IMG/VR virus record: IMGVR_UViG_3300043119_000569
Location: 1-31,111 of that record
Reading direction: 5' to 3' (one strand)
Length of the DNA: 31,111 bases
Origin: a virus
This document shows positions 10,227 through 18,240 of this stretch, piece by piece. Both the position numbers and the translations under genes were made by a program. The notes under the pieces are model-generated. The model was given only the letters and a program-made list of their open reading frames with translations, ran no database searches and was not told where the DNA came from. Each line of letters starts with the position of its first letter. Within the stretch, counting starts at the first letter, position 1.

Positions 10227-11411
10227 ATGAGTTGGATAACAAAATCTCAAGACTGGATTCGTGAAAAACTGAACCCAGCACAAACACGTATTGCACAAGA
10301 CGCCGGTACACAAATCGGTAGTGATGCCAAGGTAACGTACTTTCAAAGCTTTCAGAAGCTGGAAGCAGTTAATCGTAGCGTTAGCTTGTTAGTTAACGCT
10401 GCAAGTAGCTTAGACTACGACATAAAAGATAAAGTACACGATGGTGTTACAACTGGTATTCGTCAAAAAACACTAAATACCTTACTTAACTTCCGTCCTA
10501 ACCCCTATCAAAGTGCACAAGATTTTCGCACCGCGCTATTCACAGACTTTGTCCTAGAAGGTAACGCTTTTGTACACTTTGACGGTGTATTTATGTATCA
10601 CCTGCCTGCTGACAAAGTAGAAATCATGACTGACGAAAAGACTTTTATCAAAGGCTTTCGTTATAACGGAATGGTAGACTTCAAAGAGTCCGAAGTTTTT
10701 TACTTTCGTGATTTAGCCAGCGATAGTATCTATCGTGGAAGCAGCAGACTACAATCAGCAGACCGCAGCGTTAAGTTGTTGTATTCAATGCAGCAATTTC
10801 AAGAAAACTTCTTTGATAACGGTGCAGTATTTGGCTTAGTGCTTACCACTGATAACACGCTATCACAAGTTGCAAAAGAAAAAACAATTGCTTACTGGTT
10901 ACAAAAGTACAATGTTAAACAAGGCGGTAAGCGCCCAGTTATCTTGGACAGTGGCTTAAAGCCGCATCAGCTAGCCGAAACAAACTTCAAAGACATGGAT
11001 TTTGATACTTCAATCAAAACTCATGCCGAAAAAATCATGCAAGCAGTTGGCGTTCCGCCAATCTTGTTGCAAGGTGGTAACAACGCCAACATCTCACCTA
11101 ACTTACGCTTATTCTACTTAGAAACAGTATTACCGATTAATCGTAAGTTTATTAGTGCAGTTGAGCGTTACTTTGGTTACGACGTAGAAGCTATTACTAG
11201 CTCCGTTAGTGCACTACAACCCGAATTAAAAGACATTGCTGCGTACCATAGTACGTTAGTAAATGCCGGTATTATAACTCCTAATGAAGCTCGCGTAGAA
11301 CTTCGTTATGAATCAAAAGCTGGCAACGATGATTTACGAATTCCTGCAAATATTGCAGGTTCAGCCGCAAATCCTAGTACTGGAGGACGACCCGCCTCCG
11401 CTAAGGAATAA
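10227..11411 (+). CDS. Portal protein (HK97 family)
   Basis: The 394-residue protein has the length and landmarks of HK97-type portals. The N-terminal region is VNRSVSLLVNAASSLDYDI and NPYQSAQDFRTALFTDFVLEGNAFV; the wing is LQSADRSVKLLYSMQQFQENFFDNGAVFG. The stem/crown part includes the conserved AEKIMQAVGVPPILLQGG and the C-terminal LRLFYLETVLPINRKFISAVERYF. It forms the twelve-fold ring at one capsid vertex through which DNA passes. AAGGGA is upstream of the start, and the gene is 8 nt after the HNH gene. Confidence 0.92.
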   Translation: MSWITKSQDWIREKLNPAQTRIAQDAGTQIGSDAKVTYFQSFQKLEAVNRSVSLLVNAASSLDYDIKDKVHDGVTTGIRQKTLNTLLNFRPNPYQSAQDFRTALFTDFVLEGNAFVHFDGVFMYHLPADKVEIMTDEKTFIKGFRYNGMVDFKESEVFYFRDLASDSIYRGSSRLQSADRSVKLLYSMQQFQENFFDNGAVFGLVLTTDNTLSQVAKEKTIAYWLQKYNVKQGGKRPVILDSGLKPHQLAETNFKDMDFDTSIKTHAEKIMQAVGVPPILLQGGNNANISPNLRLFYLETVLPINRKFISAVERYFGYDVEAITSSVSALQPELKDIAAYHSTLVNAGIITPNEARVELRYESKAGNDDLRIPANIAGSAANPSTGGRPASAKE

Positions 11412-11425
11412 CACAAAGGGGTATT

Positions 11426-13342
11426 ATGGTAGATAAAAATAAAGTCCTGTTTTTAAACAGTTCTTTTACTAAGAGTGAACCTCTACCAACTGCTGACGGC
11501 AAAATTGAAAGTGTAACCATTCAAGGATACGCTTCAACTAATGACGTTGACAGACACGGTGACATTGTTCCAGCTGCGGTGTGGCAAAAGGGTATTGAGA
11601 ATTACTTGAAAAATCCAGTAATTCTTGCTTACCACAACCACAATGAGCCAGTTGGTCGAATGACAGATCACCGCGTTGATGAGAAAGGCTTGTTTGTAAC
11701 AGCAAGAATTTCTGCAGCAGCTGAGGATGTTTTCAATCTTGTAAAAGACGGCGTGCTAACCGCCTTTAGCATTGGTTTCCGTATCGTTGATGCGGAATAT
11801 AATTCAGCCTTAGAGCTGTTTGTTGTAAAAGAACTGGAACTACACGAAATATCCGTTGTGTCTGTACCAGCTAATCAAAATACACTATTTAGTCTTTCTA
11901 AGGCGTTTGATACGGCCGAAGAATTTAAAAGTTTCAAAATGCAATTTGCTACCCCAAGCGACTCAGCTAAAGGGCTAGAAGCCTCCGGTGATGCAAAAAG
12001 CGATAACACAAAGGAATTGGAAATGACTCCAGAAGAACTACAAAAAATGTTGGCCGCTGCCGCTGAGCAAGCCACTAAGTCCCTGCTAGCTGCTCAAGAA
12101 AAAGCCGCTGCTGAAAAAGCTGCTGCCGATGCGCAACAAGCTGACTTAGACGCAAAAATCAAGGCTGCTGTTGCTCTAGCAACACCATCCACAACTGGTG
12201 CTGAAGCACTAATGGCAGAAGTAGAGAAGCGTTTCGCTGCTCAAGCTGACGAAACTAAATCTGTTGTTGCTGGTCTAGAAAGCGCTCTAAAAGAGAAAGC
12301 TGCTGAACTAGAAGCTATTCAGAAATCACGTATGACTTTCACAGATGGCAAAGCCGGTGAAATGTCTTATGCTGACAAAGAGAAGGCCGTTATTCTCGCA
12401 AAGATGGCAGGTAAAGCCCTAGAAGGTACTAAGTTTGGCCGTGATATGGTTCAAAAGTACGGTGCTCACGTTCCAAGCGCAACTTGGGAACTAGAAGTAT
12501 CCACAAACATGGAAAATGAAGTACGTCGTCGTCTAGTGGTTGCTCCTAACCTACGCGCTATTACTATGGCTACCAACGTAATGACTATTCCTGTGAACCC
12601 AGAAGCTGGTGTTGCTACATGGATGGCTAACACAGCATTTGGTACAACATCATCTGCTGGTGCCGAAGCAACTCACGCGCTAAAAGAAATCACTCTAAAC
12701 GCTTACAAAGTTGCAACAAACGAATACGTTGCTTACGAAGAAGAAGAAGACGCTCTGCTAGCAATTATGCCTGTTATCCGTGACGCTATGGTTCGCCGTG
12801 TTGCTCGCGCTGTTGACCGCGCTATGCTACGTGGTGCTGGTTCCGGAAGCGATCCAGTTAAAGGTCTAGCAACTTACGACGCAGTAAGCGCTGTTACTCT
12901 AGATATTTCTGATGCTGCTAAAATGACAGTTGCAAAACTGCAAGCTATGCGTCGTGACCTAGGTGCCTGGGGTCTAGACCCAGCTGAACTAGTTTATATC
13001 GTAAGCACAGAAGGTTACTACGACCTGCTAGAAGATACAAACTTCCTAACAGTCGACAAAGTTGGTCAACAAGCCACTCTGTTAACTGGTCAAATCGGTG
13101 CAGTTGGTAACACTCCAGTTATCGTAAGTGCTGAATTTGCAGACAAAGCAGCTGACGCTGTTGGCGCAATCTGCTTTGCACCAGGTAACTTCTTGGCTGG
13201 TAATCAACGCGGTCTACGTGTTGATACACAAGACCTAGTAGAAACACAACGTCGTGTTATGGTAGCTAGCCTACGTACTGGCATGACTCAAGTTACAACT
13301 AACCTAGGTGCTGGTGTTTCAGCTCTACGTTACGTAGCTTAA
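11426..13342 (+). CDS. Fused prohead protease and major capsid protein
   Basis: The 638-residue protein joins three parts usually made from two genes. Residues 1-165 are a HK97 gp4-like serine protease (VDRHGDIVPAAVW, H70/H72 in AYHNHNEP, S115 in TAFSIGF, E141 in ELHEISVVSVP). Residues about 200-305 form an alanine/lysine/glutamate-rich helical scaffold (delta) domain. Residues about 310-638 are the HK97-fold capsid protein (VPSATWELEV, then NVMTIPVNPEAGVATW). The protease should mature the prohead by removing the scaffold. An internal start with a good binding site at 12023 could make capsid protein without protease. AAAGGGG lies 5 nt before the first ATG. A terminator follows. Confidence 0.92.
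   Translation: MVDKNKVLFLNSSFTKSEPLPTADGKIESVTIQGYASTNDVDRHGDIVPAAVWQKGIENYLKNPVILAYHNHNEPVGRMTDHRVDEKGLFVTARISAAAEDVFNLVKDGVLTAFSIGFRIVDAEYNSALELFVVKELELHEISVVSVPANQNTLFSLSKAFDTAEEFKSFKMQFATPSDSAKGLEASGDAKSDNTKELEMTPEELQKMLAAAAEQATKSLLAAQEKAAAEKAAADAQQADLDAKIKAAVALATPSTTGAEALMAEVEKRFAAQADETKSVVAGLESALKEKAAELEAIQKSRMTFTDGKAGEMSYADKEKAVILAKMAGKALEGTKFGRDMVQKYGAHVPSATWELEVSTNMENEVRRRLVVAPNLRAITMATNVMTIPVNPEAGVATWMANTAFGTTSSAGAEATHALKEITLNAYKVATNEYVAYEEEEDALLAIMPVIRDAMVRRVARAVDRAMLRGAGSGSDPVKGLATYDAVSAVTLDISDAAKMTVAKLQAMRRDLGAWGLDPAELVYIVSTEGYYDLLEDTNFLTVDKVGQQATLLTGQIGAVGNTPVIVSAEFADKAADAVGAICFAPGNFLAGNQRGLRVDTQDLVETQRRVMVASLRTGMTQVTTNLGAGVSALRYVA
12011..12025 (+). promoter_or_regulatory. Internal ribosome binding site and start in the protease-capsid gene
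   Basis: AAGGA (12011-12015) stands 7 nt before the in-frame ATG at 12023 (codon 200), just where the scaffold domain begins (MTPEELQKML). A product of 439 residues would match a normal HK97-type capsid precursor. The spacing and position support use, but it is not proven. Confidence 0.6.
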
Positions 13343-13356
13343 TAGTTTAAAACTAT

Positions 13357-13387
13357 AAACAAGACCCTTAAGTGGGTCTTGTTTTAT
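13357..13387 (+). terminator. Terminator after the capsid gene
   Basis: AAACAAGACCC-TTAAGT-GGGTCTTGTTT (11 bp) is followed by TTAT. It is a rho-independent terminator in the highest-demand part of the operon. Its right arm is shared with the next hairpin. Confidence 0.85.
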
Positions 13388-13419
13388 AAGTGTATACTGT
13401 ACACTTATAAAACAAGGAG
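13378..13419 (+). promoter_or_regulatory. Competing 17-bp hairpin covering the connector RBS
   Basis: CTTGTTTTATAAGTGTA (13378-13394) is perfectly complementary to 13400-13416, with loop TACTG. The left arm overlaps the right arm and T run of the terminator, so the two cannot form together. The right arm ends inside AAGGAG (13414-13419), the binding site of the gene at 13425. Confidence 0.7.
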
Positions 13420-13424
13420 ATTCT

Positions 13425-13997
13425 ATGGCATTAAACCTAATTACAAGACAAGAATATAAGGCGTATGCGGGAATCAAGAGTACCAACTACGATAGCGATA
13501 TTGATGGGCTAATCCCAAGAGTATCACAACTAATAAAAAACTACTGCCGTCGTACGTTTGTGGACTACATGGACTCAGACAAAGTAGAAATATTTAGTGG
13601 TGATTGCGATAAACTAATACTTAGCGAAAGTCCAGTTGTATCGGTTAACCTAGTTCAACAAAGTGATAACTACGGTCAAAGCTACAGCAACTTAACACAA
13701 TACACTGACTGGGTTCAAGATGGTGATTATGTTATTCCACTAAACACAGATGCATACTGGGCAAAAAGAATTCGTGGATACCGTGTATCCTATGCTGCAG
13801 GTTATGATGATGTGCCGCTGGATATTGCGCTTGCAGCAATGGATTTAGTAAGCTACTATCGCCAAAACGATGGGTCTGTACATAACAATAAGTCACCAGG
13901 TGCTGGTGGCAGTGTTCAACTAGAGTATATTATGAACACTAACTTTCCAGCACAAATTAAGCGCGTGCTAGATCTTTATGTGGCGGATTATTCGTAA
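13425..13997 (+). CDS. Head-tail connector (HK97 gp6-like adaptor)
   Basis: The 190-residue protein follows the capsid gene as in HK97. Its sequence fits the gp6-like connector family: an N-terminal ITRQEYKAYAGIKSTNYDSD, then IDGLIPRVSQLIKNYCRRTF. A beta-rich middle with PVVSVNLVQQ and a C-terminal helix pair (VPLDIALAAMDLVSYYRQ) follow. These proteins form a ring below the portal where neck proteins attach. AAGGAG is 5 nt before the start but lies at the end of a strong hairpin, so translation may be damped. It overlaps the next start by 1 nt (TAATG). Confidence 0.8.
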   Translation: MALNLITRQEYKAYAGIKSTNYDSDIDGLIPRVSQLIKNYCRRTFVDYMDSDKVEIFSGDCDKLILSESPVVSVNLVQQSDNYGQSYSNLTQYTDWVQDGDYVIPLNTDAYWAKRIRGYRVSYAAGYDDVPLDIALAAMDLVSYYRQNDGSVHNNKSPGAGGSVQLEYIMNTNFPAQIKRVLDLYVADYS

Positions 13998-15640
13998 TGG
14001 CTATTGAGATACCTTATAGTATAGCAACAAATGCAAAAGAGTTTTTAACTGGATTAGTTGCTGAGCAAGCCTCATATTATAACTCCAAAGAAAAAGCAGC
14101 AAAAGATATTAATACTTTTGTTAGCGAAATAGATACAAAACTACGTTTAGCATATGATAAATATATTCCAAACGTACATGTAATAGACGCAGAGTCTTTT
14201 ACTAATATACTTGCAAATAGATTGGCAGAGGCCGGTAAAAACGTACTGGATCCAGGAGCAGATACAGGCATAGCCGCAAGGTTTGCAGATAAAAATAGTA
14301 CAGAATATAAAAATCTCAGTAAAATAGTTGTAGATAGTTTAAGTAAATACCATAACAAGCTACTTAGTAATCAGACAGTAAAAAACCCGATAGATGCACT
14401 AAACTCACTATCTAGTAAACTATTTGCAAGAACAAGAAAAATAGATAATCCAATATCTGCTAGAATACTAGGCCTTGAGTTCTCTAAAAACATAAACTCT
14501 ATTTTCGGCAATAGAGCTGTACTAGCAGCGGTAGACCCTAGACTTGGTAGTTCAAGTACTAGATTTGTATTTTTTTCATCTTCATTTAATGCAATTGGTA
14601 CTCCTATAAAAGAAAACGTGTATAAACCAGTAGAGGCTTTTATAAAAGCTACTTTAGGTACTGATACAGTTTCAGGATTCGGTTTAGGTACACTAGTAAA
14701 CGCTGGACATGCCTCATTAATTAATGATCTAGGGTCTTTTGTTAATAGCCCTGCCTTTGCTCAAGTACTGTACGGCGTAAGTTCCGGAAGATCTAGTAGG
14801 TCATCAAGCCCACAACAAGCAGCAGAAATATTTAAAATAGAAAGTAAGCTTTTAGAAAATAGTATAAGAGTAGATAAGACTTTTTTAAGTAGTCAGGGTG
14901 GCTACGGTGTACTATTGGCCCTAGGCGTTACATTTACAAATATAGAAGATGCAGAGTTAAATCAACAGCGTGGTAGGATTTCAGAAGCTAGCGCAGTTCG
15001 TAGTTTTAATATACAGAAACCAACTACTATTACTAAATCAGCAAAAGATAAGATAGTAAATACTATATTAAGACTAGTACTTAGAAATAATCCAGCATTG
15101 GGAAAATCGTCTAGGTCTATTGTAGATTTTTTAACAGAAGCTTATTCTGGAATACTGTTAGGCAAACGTGTAGCCGGCGAAAAAAGCTCAACAACTGTTA
15201 GAACTTCAAAAACAGTAAAAAATTCTGTACAAAATAAATCTGAAAAGACTAGTTTCAATAAGCCTACAGCTAAAAGTAACAAAGTTAGTTTAGCTGTATC
15301 GACAGAGTTACAGGCTAATTTAACCGGATTACAAAACCTAATCAACCAGCAGTTGCAAGATGTTATCAGCGCCAATATGGGTGACGGAAGTTCTCGTAGT
15401 GTGTTAAACTACCGATCTGGTAGACTAGCTTCAAGTGCCAAAGTTGAAAGCATGAGCCAAAGCAGAGCAGGTTTAATAACTGCTTTTTATACCTACATGA
15501 AGAATCCTTACGCAACATTCTCAAGTGGCGGAAAACAAAGTTCCCCTGCATCACGCGACCCTAAGTTGCTGATAAGCAAGTCAATTCGTGAAATTGCTGC
15601 ACAACAAGTAGGCAATCGTTTAAGGGCAGTAAATATATGA
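13997..15640 (+). CDS. Large neck/tail-completion-like protein of 547 residues
   Basis: No family is recognised over the full length. The position between the connector and a tail-terminator-like gene is where HK97-type phages have a short gp10-like neck protein. The last 115 residues (STELQANLTGLQNLINQQLQ, LNYRSGRLASSAKV, MKNPYATF) look like such a protein. The first 430 residues appear to be an extra domain, rich in Ser, Asn and Lys and predicted largely helical. The DNA of this part is AT-rich and uses many AGA and ATA codons, unlike the portal and capsid genes, which prefer CGT. It has no own binding site and overlaps the connector stop by 1 nt. Confidence 0.6.
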   Translation: MAIEIPYSIATNAKEFLTGLVAEQASYYNSKEKAAKDINTFVSEIDTKLRLAYDKYIPNVHVIDAESFTNILANRLAEAGKNVLDPGADTGIAARFADKNSTEYKNLSKIVVDSLSKYHNKLLSNQTVKNPIDALNSLSSKLFARTRKIDNPISARILGLEFSKNINSIFGNRAVLAAVDPRLGSSSTRFVFFSSSFNAIGTPIKENVYKPVEAFIKATLGTDTVSGFGLGTLVNAGHASLINDLGSFVNSPAFAQVLYGVSSGRSSRSSSPQQAAEIFKIESKLLENSIRVDKTFLSSQGGYGVLLALGVTFTNIEDAELNQQRGRISEASAVRSFNIQKPTTITKSAKDKIVNTILRLVLRNNPALGKSSRSIVDFLTEAYSGILLGKRVAGEKSSTTVRTSKTVKNSVQNKSEKTSFNKPTAKSNKVSLAVSTELQANLTGLQNLINQQLQDVISANMGDGSSRSVLNYRSGRLASSAKVESMSQSRAGLITAFYTYMKNPYATFSSGGKQSSPASRDPKLLISKSIREIAAQQVGNRLRAVNI

Positions 15641-16074
15641 GTCGTAGAACCTCAATCGTAAAAGTCTTGACTGCTAAGCTAGCCTTAATAAACGGTCAAG
15701 CACCTTATAAAACCAACTTATTCCAAAATGCTTATGCCAAGCTAAAATTCTGGGACGAAGTAAAAGACTTTCCAGCAGTGTACTTAACACCTGGTTCTGA
15801 GCAACGTGAGTATCATCCTGGCAACTTTACTTGGGGATACCTAGGTATAGCCATTAAAGTATATTGCCACGGTGAAGATTCCAGTGAACAACTAGAACTA
15901 CTACTAGAAGACATAGAGAATTGTGTGGACGCAAATCGTGTGCTCGTATACGATGCCACTACCAACTACGAAACAACTGAAATATTAATTCAGTCAATAA
16001 CAACTGATGAAGGGCTTTTAGCCCCTTATGCAGTTGGCGAAATTAACTTACAAGTCCGATACCAGATTATGTAA
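15637..16074 (+). CDS. Tail terminator/completion-like protein
   Basis: The 145-residue protein starts inside the previous gene's stop (ATGA) and precedes the major tail tube gene. Features such as FPAVYLTPGSEQREYHPGNF and the charged LLLEDIENCVDANRVLVYD, with a beta-rich C-terminus (NLQVRYQI), suit the tail terminator family, which caps the tail tube and joins it to the head. Position is a large part of the argument. AAGGG lies about 11 nt upstream. Confidence 0.65.
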   Translation: MSRRTSIVKVLTAKLALINGQAPYKTNLFQNAYAKLKFWDEVKDFPAVYLTPGSEQREYHPGNFTWGYLGIAIKVYCHGEDSSEQLELLLEDIENCVDANRVLVYDATTNYETTEILIQSITTDEGLLAPYAVGEINLQVRYQIM

Positions 16075-16150
16075 GCAACCGTACCAAAGTGCCAGCAACA
16101 GATAAATGTCTAGTTAAGGTACTAGTGTACTAACTACAAGGAAATGAGAT

Positions 16151-17284
16151 ATGTCATTTAATTTAATTCGTAATAGTCGAGTATTCTTCACGACTAAAGT
16201 CGACTCAACTACTGGTAAGGTAGAAGCTACAAGTCACACAGCGGATACAACCCGCGAAATTCAAGTACTAGAAGGTTTTAGTTTTAGTCAGAATACTGGT
16301 CAAGAAACAGTTACACTAAACGAAGCTGGCGCTAGCCCAGTTCGTGGTCAGCGTAGTTTTAACACAAGTCTAGACCCAGCGGACTTTTCGTTTACAACTT
16401 ATATGCGCCCACAAGACGGTGGTACAAACATCACTTGTGAAGAATCTGTGTTGTGGAACGCAATGTTTGCAGTTGATGCAATTGGTGGTACTGACCCTGC
16501 TTGGGAAGACGATACTAGCAATGCTACTTGTGTAGTAACAAACTCTAATAAACACCAACTACAAAAATTTGGTTTAATTATTGTACTTGATACAACAACT
16601 TTTGTTATTGATAACTGTGTGTTAAACACCGCAACGGTTGATTTCGGCTTAGATGCTATTGCTAGTATTCAGTGGTCTGGTCAAGGCAGTGAACTACGTC
16701 AGATTACGTCCCCAACAATTAGTGGTGGAACAATTAGTGGTACTATCGGTGGAAACTTCAAGCAAAAGGTAACAACTGCACCTTATATTGCTAATAAGTT
16801 GAGTGTTGTTACACTAAAAGATGTTATTGGTGGTGCTAGTGGCTCCTCTTACAGCGTGCCTATTACTGGTGGCTCACTAACAATTAGTAATAATGTTACT
16901 TACTTAACACCAGCTAACTTAGCTACTGTTAATAAAGCAGTTACATACTTTACAGGTACTCGCTCTATTAGCGGAAGTTTAAATGCTTACTTACGTACAG
17001 GCACTACCAACACGCAGGGTCTAATGGATACCATGCTAACAAACTCCACTACATCAGTTGATCCTGACTTCTACTTAAAGATTGCAGTTGGCGGAACTAA
17101 TACTACTAGAGTAGAGTTTGAAATGCCTGCGGTTGTGTTATCAATTCCTGCTGTAAACGCTGAGCAAGTTGTGTCAACAACAATTAATTTTACTGCTCAA
17201 GGGTACACTGGTACCAGTTTTGATATTGGTGCAGCTAACGAGTTGAATATTACATATACAACTCCTAATACAACTCCAACTTAA
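16151..17284 (+). CDS. Major tail tube protein
   Basis: The 377-residue, beta-rich protein is rich in T, S, G and N and lies before the tail chaperones, where the tail tube gene is expected. N-terminal MSFNLIRNSRVFFTTKVDS, the EIQVLEGFSFSQNTGQETV segment and GQRSFNTSLDPADFSF match the style of siphovirus tube proteins, which stack as hexamer rings. It is longer than lambda gpV, so an added C-terminal domain (about 215-377) is likely. AAGGA is about 10 nt upstream, and a rho-independent terminator follows, as expected for a product needed in many copies. Confidence 0.78.
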   Translation: MSFNLIRNSRVFFTTKVDSTTGKVEATSHTADTTREIQVLEGFSFSQNTGQETVTLNEAGASPVRGQRSFNTSLDPADFSFTTYMRPQDGGTNITCEESVLWNAMFAVDAIGGTDPAWEDDTSNATCVVTNSNKHQLQKFGLIIVLDTTTFVIDNCVLNTATVDFGLDAIASIQWSGQGSELRQITSPTISGGTISGTIGGNFKQKVTTAPYIANKLSVVTLKDVIGGASGSSYSVPITGGSLTISNNVTYLTPANLATVNKAVTYFTGTRSISGSLNAYLRTGTTNTQGLMDTMLTNSTTSVDPDFYLKIAVGGTNTTRVEFEMPAVVLSIPAVNAEQVVSTTINFTAQGYTGTSFDIGAANELNITYTTPNTTPT

Positions 17285-17293
17285 TTTTTCTAC

Positions 17294-17325
17294 AGGGTTG
17301 GATTGATCCCCAACCCTACTTTTTC
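17294..17325 (+). terminator. Terminator after the tail tube gene
   Basis: AGGGTTGG (17294-17301) pairs with CCAACCCT (17310-17317), followed by ACTTTTT. It probably lets only part of the transcripts continue into the chaperone and tape measure genes. Confidence 0.82.
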
Positions 17326-17342
17326 TTACTTAATATAAAAAT

Positions 17343-17759
17343 ATGTCAATTTCCCTAAAATCTCTGTTGGTTCCTTCAAAATCCGTTGAAGTAGAGTATC
17401 CTGGCCTCTATGGCTTCAAGGTTAACATTGCGTTCTTATCGCGCGAAACGCTTCTTAACATTCGCAAAAAGTCTACTAAAACTAGCTTTAAAAATCGTCA
17501 AGCATCTGATGAGTTCAATGAGGACTTATTCCTGCAACTTTATGTTGAAAATGCTGTAAAAGGCTGGAGTGGACTAAAACTGGCTTACCTTGAACAATTG
17601 GCTCCAGTAGACTTAACTGGACAAAATCCAGAAGACGAGCTAGAATTCAGTGCAGAAAATGCACTGTACTTAATGAAGAACTCAAGTAACTTTGATGCTT
17701 TTATTAGCGAACAGGTATCGGACCTGGGAAACTTTTCTTCGAGCAGCAACAAGCCTTAA
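17343..17759 (+). CDS. Tail assembly chaperone (gpG-like)
   Basis: The 138-residue protein is the short product of a two-frame chaperone gene, like lambda gpG. It lies between tail tube and tape measure genes. It has the usual compact alpha/beta body (VEVEYPGLYGFKVNIAFLSR, then a helical LFLQLYVENAVKGWSGLKLA) and ends SSSSNKP. Near its end lies the slippery sequence GGGAAAC (17726-17732), where a fraction of ribosomes can slip by -1 into the next frame. Such proteins wrap the tape measure during tail assembly and are absent from virions. No good binding site is seen before the ATG at 17343. Confidence 0.82.
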   Translation: MSISLKSLLVPSKSVEVEYPGLYGFKVNIAFLSRETLLNIRKKSTKTSFKNRQASDEFNEDLFLQLYVENAVKGWSGLKLAYLEQLAPVDLTGQNPEDELEFSAENALYLMKNSSNFDAFISEQVSDLGNFSSSSNKP

Positions 17760-18118
17760 ATGAGTTGCTCGTAAATTACATGCAAAATTCTAATGTGAAC
17801 ATGACCCGGGATCAGTACTTTGAAATGTGCGAAGCCTTGGGTAGTGAGCCGGTTGATTCAGAAATTCCGGTTGAACTTGATGACTTTCCAATAGAAGTTC
17901 AGCAGGCGTTTGGAGTTTACAGAATGTTGCGTGATGAGTGGGATAGCATGAGTGGCGTTTATCTTGGTAAAACACTAATTGGTATTACTGAAATATTAGA
18001 AGCTTCCGAAATCAGTCCAGAAGATAATAAGTTTATTATTACTCTTGTGCGGCTAATAGATCAAGTACGTGCTCAAGAAATAAACAGTAAAAAAGCAGCC
18101 GAAAAACCCGCGACTTAA
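17343..18118 (+). CDS. Frameshifted tail chaperone (gpGT-like)
   Basis: A -1 shift on GGGAAAC at codons 129-130 joins the gpG-like frame to the frame ending at 18118. The product is about 258 residues: 130 shared, then LFFEQQQALNELLVNYM and the acidic, helical gpT-like part (DSEIPVELDDFPIEVQQAFG, YRMLRDEWDSMSG). The second frame has no stop between 17708 and 18118 and no convincing start of its own, apart from a TTG at 17765. The organisation equals lambda G/GT, in which the T part binds the tail tube subunit. The 3' end overlaps a terminator. Confidence 0.85.
17726..17771 (+). promoter_or_regulatory. Programmed -1 frameshift site with stem-loop
   Basis: GGGAAAC is read as GGA AAC in frame 0 and as GGG AAA after the slip. 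Seven nt downstream begins an 8-bp stem, CGAGCAGC (17740-17747) with GTTGCTCG (17764-17771), including one G-U pair. The spacing is typical of bacterial frameshift signals; lambda uses GGGAAAG. Confidence 0.85.
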
Positions 18119-18136
18119 AACCTCGCGGGTTTTTTT
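18102..18136 (+). terminator. Terminator after the tail chaperone
   Basis: AAAAACCCGCGA pairs with TCGCGGGTTTTT (12 bp) across a 9-nt loop and is followed by further T. The stop codon of the long chaperone is in the loop. Confidence 0.9.
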
Positions 18137-18155
18137 ATGTTAAAAATTTTTTGGT

Positions 18156-18184
18156 TTGACATTATAATGGTTACATGATATAAT
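18156..18184 (+). promoter_or_regulatory. Promoter of the tape measure gene
   Basis: TTGACA (18156-18161), 17 bp, TATAAT (18179-18184), with TGA before the -10. It restarts transcription directly after the terminator. Confidence 0.85.
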
Positions 18185-18240
18185 GGTCTGTATCAAAGTT
18201 TGTGCAATTTAAGCCACAGGTTCTAAGTAAAGGAGCAAAG

